The notes under the pieces were generated by a model. It was not told where the DNA came from. It searched no databases and saw nothing but the letters and a program-made list of their open reading frames with translations. A program made the translations under genes and the position numbers. Positions 42,348 through 51,937 of a stretch of DNA of 64,000 nt are shown here, one piece after another. The stretch lies in NCBI GenBank assembly GCA_965222425.1, contig CBDCTW010000018.1, forward strand, positions 434,001 through 498,000. The letters are read 5' to 3'. Each line of letters starts with the position of its first letter. The stretch's first letter is position 1. Source of the stretch: CBDCNP01 sp965222425 (GTDB taxonomy: Bacteria > Acidobacteriota > Vicinamibacteria > Marinacidobacterales > DATDRI01).

Positions 42348-43052
42348 ATGGGCGCTTCACGTTTGCTTGAGGCTATCGACGTTGGCAAAGTCTACCCTAG
42401 GCTGCGAGACGACCTCGTCGCGTTGTCCGGCGTCAGCCTCGACGTCGATCGCGGGAGTTTCCTGGCCATCATGGGGCCGTCCGGGTCCGGGAAGTCGACG
42501 CTTCTCAACCTCTTAGGGTGTCTAGACACCCCGACCTCGGGGCGAATCTTGCTCGACGGCGAGGATGTGGCCCGCCTCGATGATCGGGCCGCCAGTCGCA
42601 TTCGTAATCGCCGCATCGGGTTTCTCTTTCAGTCGTTCAACCTGATCCCGCAGATGAACGTCGTGGAGAACATCGAGACGGCTCTTCTTTATAGCGATCG
42701 ACCACCGCGCGAGTGGCGGCCGAGGGTCTTGGCGGTCCTTGAAAGGCTCGAGCTTCTCGAGCGAGCTTCGCACCGCCCGGCGGAGCTGTCAGGTGGTGAG
42801 GCCCAACGGGTCGCACTAGCTCGAGCGCTGGTCAACGAGCCCGATATACTCTTGGCCGACGAGCCGACGGGAAACCTCGATTCCCGAACCGGCGGGCACG
42901 TTCTCGACCTTTTTCTCGAGCTCTGTGACCAGGGGCGGACGATCGTCCTGATCACGCATGACGATGCGGTTGCCCTTCGGGCGGAGCGCATCATAGAGCT
43001 GAAGGACGGAAGTGTGGTGGGAACCCGAACGCCGGGTTCCGTTGCATCATGA
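42348..43052 (+). CDS. ABC transporter ATP-binding protein (MacB/LolD type)
   Basis: 234 residues. Walker A GPSGSGKSTLLNLLG, Q-loop FLFQSFNLIPQMNVVENIE, signature LSGGEAQRVALARAL, Walker B ILLADEPTGNLD and H-loop TH. The LLGCLDTPTSG and LDSRTGGHVLDL pieces place it in the MacB/LolD/FtsE group. It energises the permease that follows, whose start overlaps its stop by 4 bp. Confidence 0.95.
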   Translation: MGASRLLEAIDVGKVYPRLRDDLVALSGVSLDVDRGSFLAIMGPSGSGKSTLLNLLGCLDTPTSGRILLDGEDVARLDDRAASRIRNRRIGFLFQSFNLIPQMNVVENIETALLYSDRPPREWRPRVLAVLERLELLERASHRPAELSGGEAQRVALARALVNEPDILLADEPTGNLDSRTGGHVLDLFLELCDQGRTIVLITHDDAVALRAERIIELKDGSVVGTRTPGSVAS

Positions 43053-44263
43053 GTCCACGTGTGCTCGGCCCACTGGCATGGCAGGGACTCGCCCTGCACA
43101 AACTGCGCTCTACTTTGTCGGCAATCGGGATCGTCTTCGGCGTCACCGCCGTAGTGGCGATGATGTCCGTTGGGGAAGGAGCGCGTCGCGCAATCCTCGC
43201 CGAGATCGGACGATTAGGCTTGACGAGAATCTCGGTCCGAGCGGGGGGGCTCTCCGAAGAAGCAGAAAGTGAAGCGGCTGCTCTTCAATCGCCCGGACTC
43301 ACGCTCCGGGATGCGGAAGCGATCTCGGAGGTTTGTCCGACGGTGGCGAGCCTAGCACCGTTGCGGCAACGCTCGGTTCAGCTCGTCGCCTCCGATCGCA
43401 GAGCCGAGGCACTGTTGGTTGCGACGACTCCTTCGTTTGCGCGTACCGAGGAGATGGTGCTTGCGAGCGGACGATTCCTTTCCGACACCGATCTGCTAGA
43501 CGTTAAGCGCGTCATTGTGCTGGGGCACGATCTGGCCAAGGGTTTGTTTCCGTATCAGAATGCTTTGGGGAAAAGAGTGCGGGTAGGGGAGGAGTGGTAC
43601 CCGGTGGTCGGAATACTCGAGGCACGCGAAAGAACGAAACGAGGCGCTCGAATAGGAGGGCGAGACCTCAATCGGTCCGCATTTACGCCACTGACCTCTT
43701 TACCCATGGCGCGGGGGGGCGTGGACGAGATCGCGATCACGATTGTCGATTCCGACGAAGTGAGCGGCTCGGCCCGGTTGATCGATTCCGTCTTGCGAAG
43801 ACGCCATCGGGGGGCGAGTGACTTCGAGGTGGTTGTGCCAAAGGATCTGCTCGCCGGATACGAGCGGGCGCGGTTTCAGTTTAACGTCGTGGTCGGGACG
43901 GTGGCAGCCATCTCGCTCCTTGTCGGAGGAATAGGCATCATGAACATCATGCTGGCCAATGTCAGCGAACGAACGCGGGAGATAGGAGTGCGACGGTCGC
44001 TGGGAGCCAGCCGCGTCGACATCGTCGAGCAGTTCTTGGCGGAAGCGGTGCTCTTGACGGGAGCGGGAGGCGTAGCGGGGGTCCTTCTTGGCGTCTTGGC
44101 CTCGTTTGCGATATCCCGTTTCGCAGGCTGGCCAACCGCCAACAGCAGCGCCGCATTGCTCACCGCTTTGGTCTTGGCGGGAACAGCAGGAGTGAGCTTT
44201 GGGATCTACCCGGCGTGGCAGGCGGCGAATAAGAATCCGGTCGAGGCTCTAAGACACGAGTGA
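43049..44263 (+). CDS. ABC transporter permease (MacB/FtsX type)
   Basis: 404 residues. N-terminal helix in LSAIGIVFGVTAVVAMMSVGEGA, a MacB_PCD periplasmic domain (about 45-265), then three C-terminal helices with the FtsX motif ISLLVGGIGIMNIMLANVSERTREIGVRRSLGA and the ending YPAWQAANKNPVEALRHE. A mechanotransmission exporter component. Substrate unknown: peptides, macrolide-like compounds, siderophores or lipoproteins are all possible. Confidence 0.93.
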   Translation: MSPRVLGPLAWQGLALHKLRSTLSAIGIVFGVTAVVAMMSVGEGARRAILAEIGRLGLTRISVRAGGLSEEAESEAAALQSPGLTLRDAEAISEVCPTVASLAPLRQRSVQLVASDRRAEALLVATTPSFARTEEMVLASGRFLSDTDLLDVKRVIVLGHDLAKGLFPYQNALGKRVRVGEEWYPVVGILEARERTKRGARIGGRDLNRSAFTPLTSLPMARGGVDEIAITIVDSDEVSGSARLIDSVLRRRHRGASDFEVVVPKDLLAGYERARFQFNVVVGTVAAISLLVGGIGIMNIMLANVSERTREIGVRRSLGASRVDIVEQFLAEAVLLTGAGGVAGVLLGVLASFAISRFAGWPTANSSAALLTALVLAGTAGVSFGIYPAWQAANKNPVEALRHE

Positions 44264-44265
44264 GG

Positions 44266-44616
44266 TCAGGACTTGCTGCTGCCGAAGCTCTCGACTGCCT
44301 CCGCCTCGTTCTTAAATACTTCGAAGATCGGGAGGAGTTTCGCAGTGGAGAGTGAGCTTCGCACTTTGGGGGAGGCGCTCAAGATCTTGAGCTTGCCGCC
44401 GAACCGTTCCACCATGCGATGGCTGGCTATCAGCTCGCCCACTCCTGCACTGTCCATGCAATCGACTTTGGATAGGTTGACCAGGATCTTCGTCCTCCCG
44501 GATCCCACCAGCGTGTCGATAGCTTCCTGAAGCATCGCATCGTCGCCTCCCGACGTAACCTGCCCCGCGATCTCGAGGATTACCACACCTTTTTTCTCGC
44601 GTAGATCGAGCTTCAT
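44266..44616 (-). CDS. STAS-domain anti-sigma factor antagonist
   Basis: 116 residues. Typical SpoIIAA/RsbV fold: GVVILEIAGQVTSGGDD, KILVNLSKVDCMDSAGVGELI with the phosphorylatable Ser in DSAG, and GGKLKILSASPKVRSSL. Such proteins bind an HPK-like anti-sigma kinase in partner switching. No kinase or sigma factor gene is next to it. Convergent with the exporter operon, 2 bp apart, and downstream of the PpiD-like gene. Confidence 0.9.
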   Translation of the reverse strand: MKLDLREKKGVVILEIAGQVTSGGDDAMLQEAIDTLVGSGRTKILVNLSKVDCMDSAGVGELIASHRMVERFGGKLKILSASPKVRSSLSTAKLLPIFEVFKNEAEAVESFGSSKS

Positions 44617-44640
44617 GGGGAGCTCCGGCCTATCATCCCA

Positions 44641-46587
44641 TCATCCTGTCAGGCCCCGGAGGGTGTCCCGATCTACGTGGACGGAGGAACGTTGCTGGAG
44701 AGCCTGCAGATAGGCGGCCCAAAACTGTTGCCGCTTTTGGGCGAGCACTTGTTCGGTGAACGTGTCTTTTTCGGAAGCGAACTTCTCGGGATCATATCCG
44801 GTTCGCTCGACCACACGAAGGACGACGAAACCGTTGGGCGAGGGAAGTGGTGCAGAAAAGACGCCGGTCTCACCAGCGAATGCGGCATCTTGCACCGCAG
44901 GCGAGCGACCGGCCTCGGGCAGCTGCGTTCCCCGATAGAAGCTATCCGCGGTCTTGAGCTCAGTGCCGGCTGCCTTGGCGGCGTCGGCCGCGGTTCGGGC
45001 GTCGCTCAACTTGAGGCGAATCTCCTCGGCCTTCGAGCGTGCGGCGGCCCCGGCCGCCTCGTCCAACAAGCCTTTCTTCACCTGCTCCCGCACGTCTTCG
45101 AGGACGGGAATAAAGGATTCTCTTTCTTTCAGCACTTCGAAGAAGAGGTAATCTCGCCCCTGGCGGAGCGGCGGTGACACCTCGCCGATCGGGAGCTCGA
45201 AGGCCAAGCTTCTGAGCTCTTGAGAGCCACCGAGCCGCGGGACGGGGTCCCGGCGTCCGAAGAAGTCGGTCTCTTGCGTGGTCAAGAGATCATACTGCTG
45301 CGCCAATCCCTCCAAGTTCTCTGTGCTACGCAGGTATCCGCCCGCCTGGGTCACCGCGTCTTCCATCAGTTTGACGGCTTTTTCCTGAGTCAGCCGACTC
45401 CGTATCTCGTCGCGCACGTCGTCGAGCTCCCGGGCGAATGGGTCTTGACGTTCGGTAACCTTGATGATGTGGAAGCCGTAAGCGCTCTTTACGAGCCCGG
45501 ATGTATCTCCGACCTTCAGGGAAAAGGCCGCCTGTTCGAACTCGGGCACCATCTCTCCTCGACCGAAGAAGCCGAGGTCCCCACCTTGCTCCGCCGATGT
45601 ATCCTCGGAGTGCTTCTTTGCCAAAGCAGCGAAATCACCACCCGACTTCACCTGAGCTAGCACTTCCTCTGCTTGTCGCTGCACTTCCTCTGCTTGTCGC
45701 TGCACTTCCTCTTCGTTCTTTTCGTCCTTGTCAGCGGTCTTGAAGAGAATGTGACCGGCCCTCACCTGTAGGGGCGTTTCGTACAGATGAAGATTCCGAT
45801 TGTAGTCGCGTTCTATTTCGCGTTCGCTAACCGTAACCTCAGACTGGAAGGGTTGAGAGGTGATCGATAGGTACCGGATCTTGCGTTGCAGGGGCAGCCG
45901 ATACTGTTCCTTGTTCTCCTCGAAGAAAGCGGCGATCTCTTCGTCGGCAACTTCATTGCTTGCGTCGATCGGCTCTTTGGGTACATGAACGTACTCCAGT
46001 TTGGCCATCTCGTTGCGATTGCGATACTCGCGCTCGACTTCTTCGGAACTGACAAGGACGCCATCGGTGACCAGCGTCTGCAGCTTCTGACGCAGGATTT
46101 GATTGCGAAGCTCGGCCTCAAACTGTCCCGCCGTCAATCCATTCTGCGATAGTGTCTGCAGATAGGCGGCCCGTCCGATGAATTGCCCATTACTTTGGAA
46201 GGTGGGATCTCGAACGATACGGTTGGCCACTTCCTCATCACTGACCGTTAGGCCTTGGCGTTCTGCCTCCACGACGAGCAGGGCGTCCTGAATGAGCCCT
46301 CGCAAGACGAGGTCCTCCAGCCCCAATTGCTGCATGAGGGCAGGCGAATACTGCTGACCGAGCTGGGCTCGATAGACTTGCTCCTGACGGCGGTACCGTT
46401 GCAGGAACTGTTGTGCGGAGATCGATATGCCGTCGACGCGCGCAACCTCACCGGTCAACCCGACTCCGCCTGCCGGTGCGAGGAGATCAGGAATGTAGAA
46501 AACGACGAAGGCGAAAATGACCAGCACCAGTAGGAACGAGCCCACTAAGTAGCCCATTTTCTTGCGATCGCGAAGGTACTTCAGCAT
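44641..46587 (-). CDS. PpiD/SurA-type membrane-anchored peptidyl-prolyl isomerase
   Basis: 648 residues. Short cytoplasmic tail and one membrane helix (MGYLVGSFLLVLVIFAFVVFYI), a SurA_N-like chaperone region (QQFLQRYRRQEQVYRAQLGQQY...), a parvulin rotamase (about 265-385: VRAGHILFKTADKDEKN, KKHSEDTSAEQGGDLGFFGRG, SAYGFHIIKVTER), then a second inactive-looking part. It matches PpiD, which assists proteins leaving SecYEG. A 21-bp tandem repeat at about 45661-45712 makes the EEVQRQA repeat just before the rotamase core. Confidence 0.9.
   Translation of the reverse strand: MLKYLRDRKKMGYLVGSFLLVLVIFAFVVFYIPDLLAPAGGVGLTGEVARVDGISISAQQFLQRYRRQEQVYRAQLGQQYSPALMQQLGLEDLVLRGLIQDALLVVEAERQGLTVSDEEVANRIVRDPTFQSNGQFIGRAAYLQTLSQNGLTAGQFEAELRNQILRQKLQTLVTDGVLVSSEEVEREYRNRNEMAKLEYVHVPKEPIDASNEVADEEIAAFFEENKEQYRLPLQRKIRYLSITSQPFQSEVTVSEREIERDYNRNLHLYETPLQVRAGHILFKTADKDEKNEEEVQRQAEEVQRQAEEVLAQVKSGGDFAALAKKHSEDTSAEQGGDLGFFGRGEMVPEFEQAAFSLKVGDTSGLVKSAYGFHIIKVTERQDPFARELDDVRDEIRSRLTQEKAVKLMEDAVTQAGGYLRSTENLEGLAQQYDLLTTQETDFFGRRDPVPRLGGSQELRSLAFELPIGEVSPPLRQGRDYLFFEVLKERESFIPVLEDVREQVKKGLLDEAAGAAARSKAEEIRLKLSDARTAADAAKAAGTELKTADSFYRGTQLPEAGRSPAVQDAAFAGETGVFSAPLPSPNGFVVLRVVERTGYDPEKFASEKDTFTEQVLAQKRQQFWAAYLQALQQRSSVHVDRDTLRGLTG
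45661..45712. repeat. 21-bp tandem repeat inside the PpiD-like gene
   Basis: Roughly two and a half copies of CACTTCCTCTGCTTGTCGCTG. In protein it is EEVQRQA repeated, in frame, so copy-number change would only lengthen a helix. Confidence 0.7.
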
Positions 46588-46906
46588 TTAGTTGACCCCA
46601 AAACAAAGGATTCATCGGGGAGTTCCGGAGGAACGGATTTCCTTTCCCCGAAGGCTTCCGATGAACCTTAAATTTGGTTCATCCGGGCTGTGTGCGGCCG
46701 AAATCCCGAATCGACCAAACAATCATGTTAACGAATCGTGCACACTCAATCAAGCTCGATCGACGAAGCGGTGCGATTCGATGTGGCCGGGTGGAGCTAT
46801 TACCCCAGTTTTTTCAACGGGATTGGCGTCAGGGATGCCGCCGGTAGCCGTTGAAAAGTGAGGGACCGTATGTTAAACTACTGTACAGCATAGCTTTAGG
46901 CACAAA
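46588..46906. other. gene-free region with GGTTCATC palindromes
   Basis: 319 bp. It holds a hairpin-like pair (GGATTCATCGG at 46608-46618 and CCGATGAACC at 46658-46667) and a second arm GGTTCATCCGGG at 46676-46687, identical to the arm between lpxD and moeA. The FecR promoter is at 46851-46879. No ORF looks coding. Confidence 0.55.
46851..46879 (+). promoter_or_regulatory. sigma-70 promoter of the FecR-domain gene
   Basis: TTGAAA (46851-46856), 17-bp spacer, TAAACT (46874-46879), 28 bp before the ATG at 46907. The -10 box is the same TAAACT as in the secA promoter. Confidence 0.6.
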
Positions 46907-48175
46907 ATGCCACAACGAAGATCGTACGGCGAACGCTCCGGCCTCCACGTCGAGTGGGTAACCATCCGGCGCCGGACCATCTACCTGTTGCTGACCACCG
47001 CTGTCATCGTGGTTGGCGCCGCCGCCGCGTTCTATTACTTTGTTTTCCACGCGCCCCCGGAAGTCGGTACTACCTCGGGCCCCGCGGAGGTCGCGCCCAA
47101 CACCAGCGCGCTCTTCATCGAGATCTCGGGGAACGTCAAAGTTCGTAAGGCCGGGACGTTTGCGTGGATCGACGCGCGAATGGGAATCCCCCTTTCGCGG
47201 GATGACCACGTGAGGACCGATAGCAAGGCAACTGCTCGCATTCGTTTCTTTGATGGGACGGAATACTTGGTGAATCCCGACACGATTCTGGTGATCGAAG
47301 AATCGTACGAAGACCCGCGCACCAATGTCAGGCGTGTCGCAGTGAAGCTAACCGCAGGGCAGGTGAATCTTCAGACGCCGAGCAGGAACGTCGAAGGATC
47401 CAGTTCCGAGTTGGCAACGCAGAATACGGAGACAAGGTTCGAGGAGCGGACGGTTGCCGATGTTCGGTACGATCAAACGAGTCGGGTATCCGGCTTCACC
47501 ATCTTCCACGGAGCGACGGACCTGAAAGCGGGTGGCAAGAGAGTGAAGCTCGGCTCTAGCCAAGAAGTGGAGGTTTCGGGGGAGAATACTTTCTCGGAAA
47601 TAGTCCGACTTCCGGGCATCCCGTCCCTTAAGACGCCCGCCCATCTCTCGACCGTTGTCCATCGGGATCCGACACGTTCGAACACCGAACTGAAGTGGAG
47701 CGTCGTGGAAGGAGCTCGACGATACCGTGTGATGCTCGATCGCACCCCAAACTTCTCCGACCCCTTGTGGGATAGCAGGGTTCGAGGGCTCACTGCGATC
47801 GTCCCCGGGCTAGCGTCCGGCACCTACTATTGGAAAGTCAGCGCCGAGGATGCCGACCATCGGCAGGGCGGCTACAGTGACTTCGCGAAATTCAGCATCA
47901 GTACGCGGGCAAACACGAACACACCACCAAAGCTGCTTGTGTCCAAGCCAATTGCAACGCTCGACGGCGTTGTTACGTTCAATGGAACGACCGATCGTGA
48001 CGCTGTGGTAACCGTGGATAACGAGCGGGTTGCGGTCAGGCCCGACGGTTCCTTTCAGCACTATTTCATCATCGGAAGCCCCGGTCGCCACGAGATCATC
48101 GTTAAGGCATACAAGCGTAGCGGGGGAACCGCGGAGAAAATTTTTCAGGTAACCATTGGCTCCGAAGGGCCTTGA
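46907..48175 (+). CDS. FecR-domain membrane protein
   Basis: 422 residues. One membrane helix (about 24-45: TIYLLLTTAVIVVGAAAAFYY) anchors a periplasmic FecR domain (about 72-190: GNVKVRKAGTFAWIDARMG, KATARIRFFDGTEYLVNPDT). Fibronectin-like and bacterial Ig-like beta domains follow (LSTVVHRDPTRSNTELKWSV, GTYYWKVSAEDADHRQGGYS, GVVTFNGTTDRDAVVTVDNERV). No FecI-type sigma factor adjoins it. It resembles the stand-alone FecR proteins of Acidobacteriota and Deltaproteobacteria rather than iron-uptake regulators. Possibly linked to the diguanylate cyclase that follows. Confidence 0.85.
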   Translation: MPQRRSYGERSGLHVEWVTIRRRTIYLLLTTAVIVVGAAAAFYYFVFHAPPEVGTTSGPAEVAPNTSALFIEISGNVKVRKAGTFAWIDARMGIPLSRDDHVRTDSKATARIRFFDGTEYLVNPDTILVIEESYEDPRTNVRRVAVKLTAGQVNLQTPSRNVEGSSSELATQNTETRFEERTVADVRYDQTSRVSGFTIFHGATDLKAGGKRVKLGSSQEVEVSGENTFSEIVRLPGIPSLKTPAHLSTVVHRDPTRSNTELKWSVVEGARRYRVMLDRTPNFSDPLWDSRVRGLTAIVPGLASGTYYWKVSAEDADHRQGGYSDFAKFSISTRANTNTPPKLLVSKPIATLDGVVTFNGTTDRDAVVTVDNERVAVRPDGSFQHYFIIGSPGRHEIIVKAYKRSGGTAEKIFQVTIGSEGP

Positions 48176-48268
48176 ACGGGGGCACGGTAGCGGGTTCGGT
48201 CCCGGGTCCCCTTGGTTCCCGCTGGGACTTAATGCTACGCGCACCCGAGTAAATAGGACGAAGCGACT

Positions 48269-49855
48269 TTGAAGGCCACACGGCCCGACTCCTGGCGGCT
48301 TGTCAAGTCCGAGCGGCTAGCTCCGCGAGGATCCGTCGTACCCATTCAGAAGCACGCCGATACGCCCGATACCCCCGATACTGACGGCGGGATCGCGGAT
48401 CGAACGAGCGAACGTCGCCTTGCTCTCTTCTACTCCAACCCCGAAGTCCGGGACTCGTTCCAGTCGCTTTCGAGCGAAGGGATCGAGATAGACACGTTCG
48501 AGATCGCTCGGTTCGCAATAGGTACCGGCAAGGACCGCGTCGATCAGCCGCATAAGAGTTGGAAGAAGGGCCAGCGATTCGAAGCCATCATCGTCGAACA
48601 GTCGAGCCCCTCCCGCAGTTACGACAAACTGGTGCGTTGGTTGCGCAAGGCGGTTCCCGAGACTCCTATCCTCGCCTACGCGTCGCCGCTCGCTGCCAAG
48701 GAGCGACCTGGCGTATCCCTTCATCTGACGCAGGTGCCGACGGTCGAATCTCTGCCCTTGATCCTGAGTGATGCGCAACGGCATCATCGTCTGAATCGGA
48801 AGTCGGCCTTGCTGGCTCGGCGGCTGAGGGAGACAAGCCGGCGGCTCCAGGTGCTCGGTGATATCGTCGCCACCGCCAACTCGGTGCTGGAACCTCAGCG
48901 CGTCGTTGCCGTGATCATGTCTCACATCCAGCGGCTCATACCTTCCGAAGCGTGGTCGATCTTGCTCGTCGACGAGAAAAAAAAAGAGCTTACCTTCGAG
49001 ATGGCGCTGGGAGAAAAGGGAGACGACTTCTGCGACATTCGTCTGAAGATCGGAGAGGGCATTGCGGGGTGGGTGGCCGAGACTGGCAAGCCGGCGATCG
49101 TGAACGACGTGGCTAGTGACCCTCGCTTTCAAGATAGTTACGACGAGCAGAGCCAGTTCCAGACGCGCTCCATTCTCTGTGCCCCGCTAGTTTCGAGAGG
49201 GGCGACCATTGGAGTGGTGGAGATCCTGAATCGCGCCTCGGGAGGTCGGTTCACCAAACGGGATCTCGATTTGCTCCTCACGTTGGTCGAGCCGGCCGCC
49301 ATCGCCCTGGAGAACGCGCTCCTGTTTCAACGGGCCGAAAAGTTGGCCATCACCGATGACCTTACGAAGCTCTACAACTCCCACTACCTGAACACCTTCC
49401 TCGGGAGAGAGATCGAGCGGGCCAGCCGCGAACGGACGTCGCTGGCGCTGATCTTTCTGGATCTCGACGGGTTCAAAGGAGTCAACGATCAGCACGGACA
49501 CTTGTGTGGCAGCCGGACCCTATTCGAAGTGGGCTCCATTTTGAGGCAAGCGGTCAGGGAAGAAGACGTCGTGAGCCGTTACGGGGGAGATGAGTTCGTA
49601 GTGGTGCTCCCGAACACCGACGGCCCAGGGGCGTTCTCGATCGCCCGGCGCATTCGCGAGGGTCTCAAGGAACACGCGTTCCTGAGAGAATTCGGCCTCG
49701 CCGTGCATCTATCCGCCAGCTTTGGCATTAGCAATTTTCCGGAGCACGGCCGGACGCCCCAGGATCTCATTCAAAAGGCAGACCAGGCAATGTATAGTGT
49801 CAAAGAAAGGGGGAAAGACGCAGTTGCGATAGCTGGAAGCCCGACCGAGCCGTGA
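48269..49855 (+). CDS. diguanylate cyclase with receiver-like, GAF and GGDEF domains
   Basis: 528 residues from a TTG start. The N-terminal region (about 50-175: RLALFYSNPEVRDSFQSL, FEAIIVEQSSPSRSYDKLVRWL) looks like a degenerate receiver. It is followed by a helix, a GAF domain (about 205-355: SEAWSILLVDEKKKELTFEMALGE, GEGIAGWVAETGKPAIVNDV) and a GGDEF domain (about 370-525). The active site RYGGDEF is intact and an I-site RxxD (REED) lies five residues before it. It should make cyclic di-GMP with product inhibition. The substitution GHLCGSRTL for the usual GHxxGDxxL is odd. Confidence 0.92.
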   Translation: MKATRPDSWRLVKSERLAPRGSVVPIQKHADTPDTPDTDGGIADRTSERRLALFYSNPEVRDSFQSLSSEGIEIDTFEIARFAIGTGKDRVDQPHKSWKKGQRFEAIIVEQSSPSRSYDKLVRWLRKAVPETPILAYASPLAAKERPGVSLHLTQVPTVESLPLILSDAQRHHRLNRKSALLARRLRETSRRLQVLGDIVATANSVLEPQRVVAVIMSHIQRLIPSEAWSILLVDEKKKELTFEMALGEKGDDFCDIRLKIGEGIAGWVAETGKPAIVNDVASDPRFQDSYDEQSQFQTRSILCAPLVSRGATIGVVEILNRASGGRFTKRDLDLLLTLVEPAAIALENALLFQRAEKLAITDDLTKLYNSHYLNTFLGREIERASRERTSLALIFLDLDGFKGVNDQHGHLCGSRTLFEVGSILRQAVREEDVVSRYGGDEFVVVLPNTDGPGAFSIARRIREGLKEHAFLREFGLAVHLSASFGISNFPEHGRTPQDLIQKADQAMYSVKERGKDAVAIAGSPTEP

Positions 49856-49994
49856 TATCCTTTACCCTTTCGCCCGCTGCTGAAACTCGTCGATGCCTCA
49901 TCCGGCCTGACACAGTGAGCTCTCAGCCTCGAGGCTCAAGAGACGGGGCCGGTGAGGCACTCGGTAACCACCCTGATATTGCCGAAAGGCACAA

Positions 49995-51020
49995 ATGAAT
50001 CTGCGTTCAATTTTTAGTGCTTTTTCTAATGAGCTCGCCATCGACCTCGGGACGGCGAACACTCTGGTCTTCATCCAAGGTAAAGGAATCGTAGTCTCCG
50101 AGCCGTCGATCGTTGCCATTAACCAGGTTACTGGCAAAGTCGAGGCGGTCGGGAGGGAGGCGAAGGAAATGCTCGGCCGTACGCCGGGCAATATCACCGC
50201 GATTCGGCCGATGAAGGATGGGGTGATCGCCGACTTCGAGGTCACTGAAAAGATGCTGACGTACTTCATCCAAAAGGCGCACAACCGAAAGGTGTGGGTA
50301 GCACCCCGGATCGTGATCGGGATCCCCTCCGAGATCACTCAGGTCGAGAAGCGCGCGGTGAAGGACAGTGCCCTGAGGGCGAAGGCTAGCGAGGTTTTCT
50401 TGGTGGATCAGGCGATGGCAGCGGCCATTGGGGCTGGTCTTCCTGTGACCGAACCCTCGGGGAACATGGTTGTCGATATCGGCGGCGGGACGACGGACGT
50501 CGCGGTCATTTCGATGGCCGGCATCGTCTACAGCAGTTCGGTTCGAGTTGCCGGTAACGAAATGGACGAGGCGGTCATCAAGTACCTTCGCAAGAAGTAC
50601 AACCTTCTCATCGGAGAACGCACCGCCGAGCAAGTCAAGATCGAGATCGGGTCCGCTTATCCATTGGACAAGCCGGTGACCATGGAGATCAAGGGGCGGA
50701 ACTTGATCGAGGGTGTTCCTAAAACGCTGGTAGTAGCGGACGAGGAGATACGGGAGGCGTTGGAGGAGACGCTCGCGGTCATCGTTAACGCGGTGAGGGT
50801 AGCGCTCGAACGGACGCCCCCCGAGCTTTCGGCGGACATCGTCGACCGCGGCATCGTACTGACCGGAGGAGGGGCACTTCTGAAGAATCTGGACAAGAGG
50901 CTCCGAGCGGAGACCGGGCTTCCGGTTTTCATGAGCGAGGACCCCCTCTCGTCGGTCGTGCTGGGGACGGGCAAGATGCTCGCCGATTTGAAGCTCCTTA
51001 GGAAACTCTGTCTGGATTGA
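49995..51020 (+). CDS. mreB: rod shape-determining protein MreB
   Basis: 341 residues. Actin-fold motifs: IDLGTANTLVFIQGKGIV, DIGGGTTDVAVISMAGIV, GNEMDEAVIKYLRKKYNLLIGERTAE and LTGGGALLKNLDKRL. It polymerises on the inner membrane and positions the elongation machinery. First gene of mreB-mreC-mreD-mrdA-rodA, all co-directional. Confidence 0.98.
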   Translation: MNLRSIFSAFSNELAIDLGTANTLVFIQGKGIVVSEPSIVAINQVTGKVEAVGREAKEMLGRTPGNITAIRPMKDGVIADFEVTEKMLTYFIQKAHNRKVWVAPRIVIGIPSEITQVEKRAVKDSALRAKASEVFLVDQAMAAAIGAGLPVTEPSGNMVVDIGGGTTDVAVISMAGIVYSSSVRVAGNEMDEAVIKYLRKKYNLLIGERTAEQVKIEIGSAYPLDKPVTMEIKGRNLIEGVPKTLVVADEEIREALEETLAVIVNAVRVALERTPPELSADIVDRGIVLTGGGALLKNLDKRLRAETGLPVFMSEDPLSSVVLGTGKMLADLKLLRKLCLD

Positions 51021-51082
51021 GGAACTGTTTACACGCCAGCATCGGCTGCGCCGGTCAAAAACGTGGGCGGGGATAAGGACCA

Positions 51083-51937
51083 GTGGTCTCTAACGGGATG
51101 TTCGTCAGCAAGCGGGGGAGCCACTTCGTTTTCATCGCCCTCATCGTCGGTCACGGCCTTCTCCTGTCTTCTCAGATCACCGCCCCCAAGGGGCATTCCG
51201 CACTCCAGGGCGCGATCTTCACCGTTTTCGCTCCGCTGCAACGTGGGTGCGAGGCGATCGTAAACGGCGTTCGCTCGGTTTGGTACGGATACGTCGACCT
51301 AAGAGCGGTGCGAGAGGAGAACCGCCAGCTTCGAGAGAAGGCGACGCGACTCGAACAAGCCTTGTGGATGGAGAGAGAGGTGGTGGCTCGTTACGATCGA
51401 CTGAGCGGCGTCTTGCAGCTGGCCGAACGTCTCCCCTTCGAGTCGGTGGTCGCCGAAGTGACGGGCGTGGATGCGAGCTCTTGGTTCCGCACCATCACCG
51501 TAAATCGAGGTGATGAGCGAGGTGTGGAGCTCAATGCGCCCGTCGTCGGTCCTGGTGGGTTGGTCGGACGGGTTACCGCGGTGGGGCCACACGTGGCCCA
51601 AGTTCAGCTTCTGTCAGATAGTGATTGGTCGGTGGGATCCCTCTTGGTCCGCACGAGAACCCGGGGAATCGTTTCCGGCCAAGGAGGCGCCGAGCTTCAG
51701 CTGAAGTACGTTAGCAATCTCGAGGACGTAGCGTTGGGGGATTTGGTTGTGACCTCGGGGATCGACAGGCTTTACCCCAAGGGGATGGTCATCGGGCGGG
51801 TTGCTTCCGTAAAGAACGGGCCCCGCTTGTTCAAAGAAATCACCGTCGAGCCTGCAGCAAGCCTGAATCGGTTGGAGGAGGTCTTCATACTCGAGCCAGT
51901 CGGCGCGAACCTCGAATTGACCAAGAAGGTCGAGTGA
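51083..51937 (+). CDS. mreC: rod shape-determining protein MreC
   Basis: 284 residues from GTG at 51083; an ATG at 51098 is possible. A short cytoplasmic tail, one helix (HFVFIALIVGHGLLLSSQI), a coiled coil (about 70-105: REENRQLREKATRLEQAL) and the beta-domain with GLVGRVTAVGPHVAQVQLLSD and the KYVSNLEDVALGDLVVTSGIDRLYPKG segment. A periplasmic scaffold activating PBP2-RodA. It overlaps mreD by 4 bp. Confidence 0.95.
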   Translation: MVSNGMFVSKRGSHFVFIALIVGHGLLLSSQITAPKGHSALQGAIFTVFAPLQRGCEAIVNGVRSVWYGYVDLRAVREENRQLREKATRLEQALWMEREVVARYDRLSGVLQLAERLPFESVVAEVTGVDASSWFRTITVNRGDERGVELNAPVVGPGGLVGRVTAVGPHVAQVQLLSDSDWSVGSLLVRTRTRGIVSGQGGAELQLKYVSNLEDVALGDLVVTSGIDRLYPKGMVIGRVASVKNGPRLFKEITVEPAASLNRLEEVFILEPVGANLELTKKVE

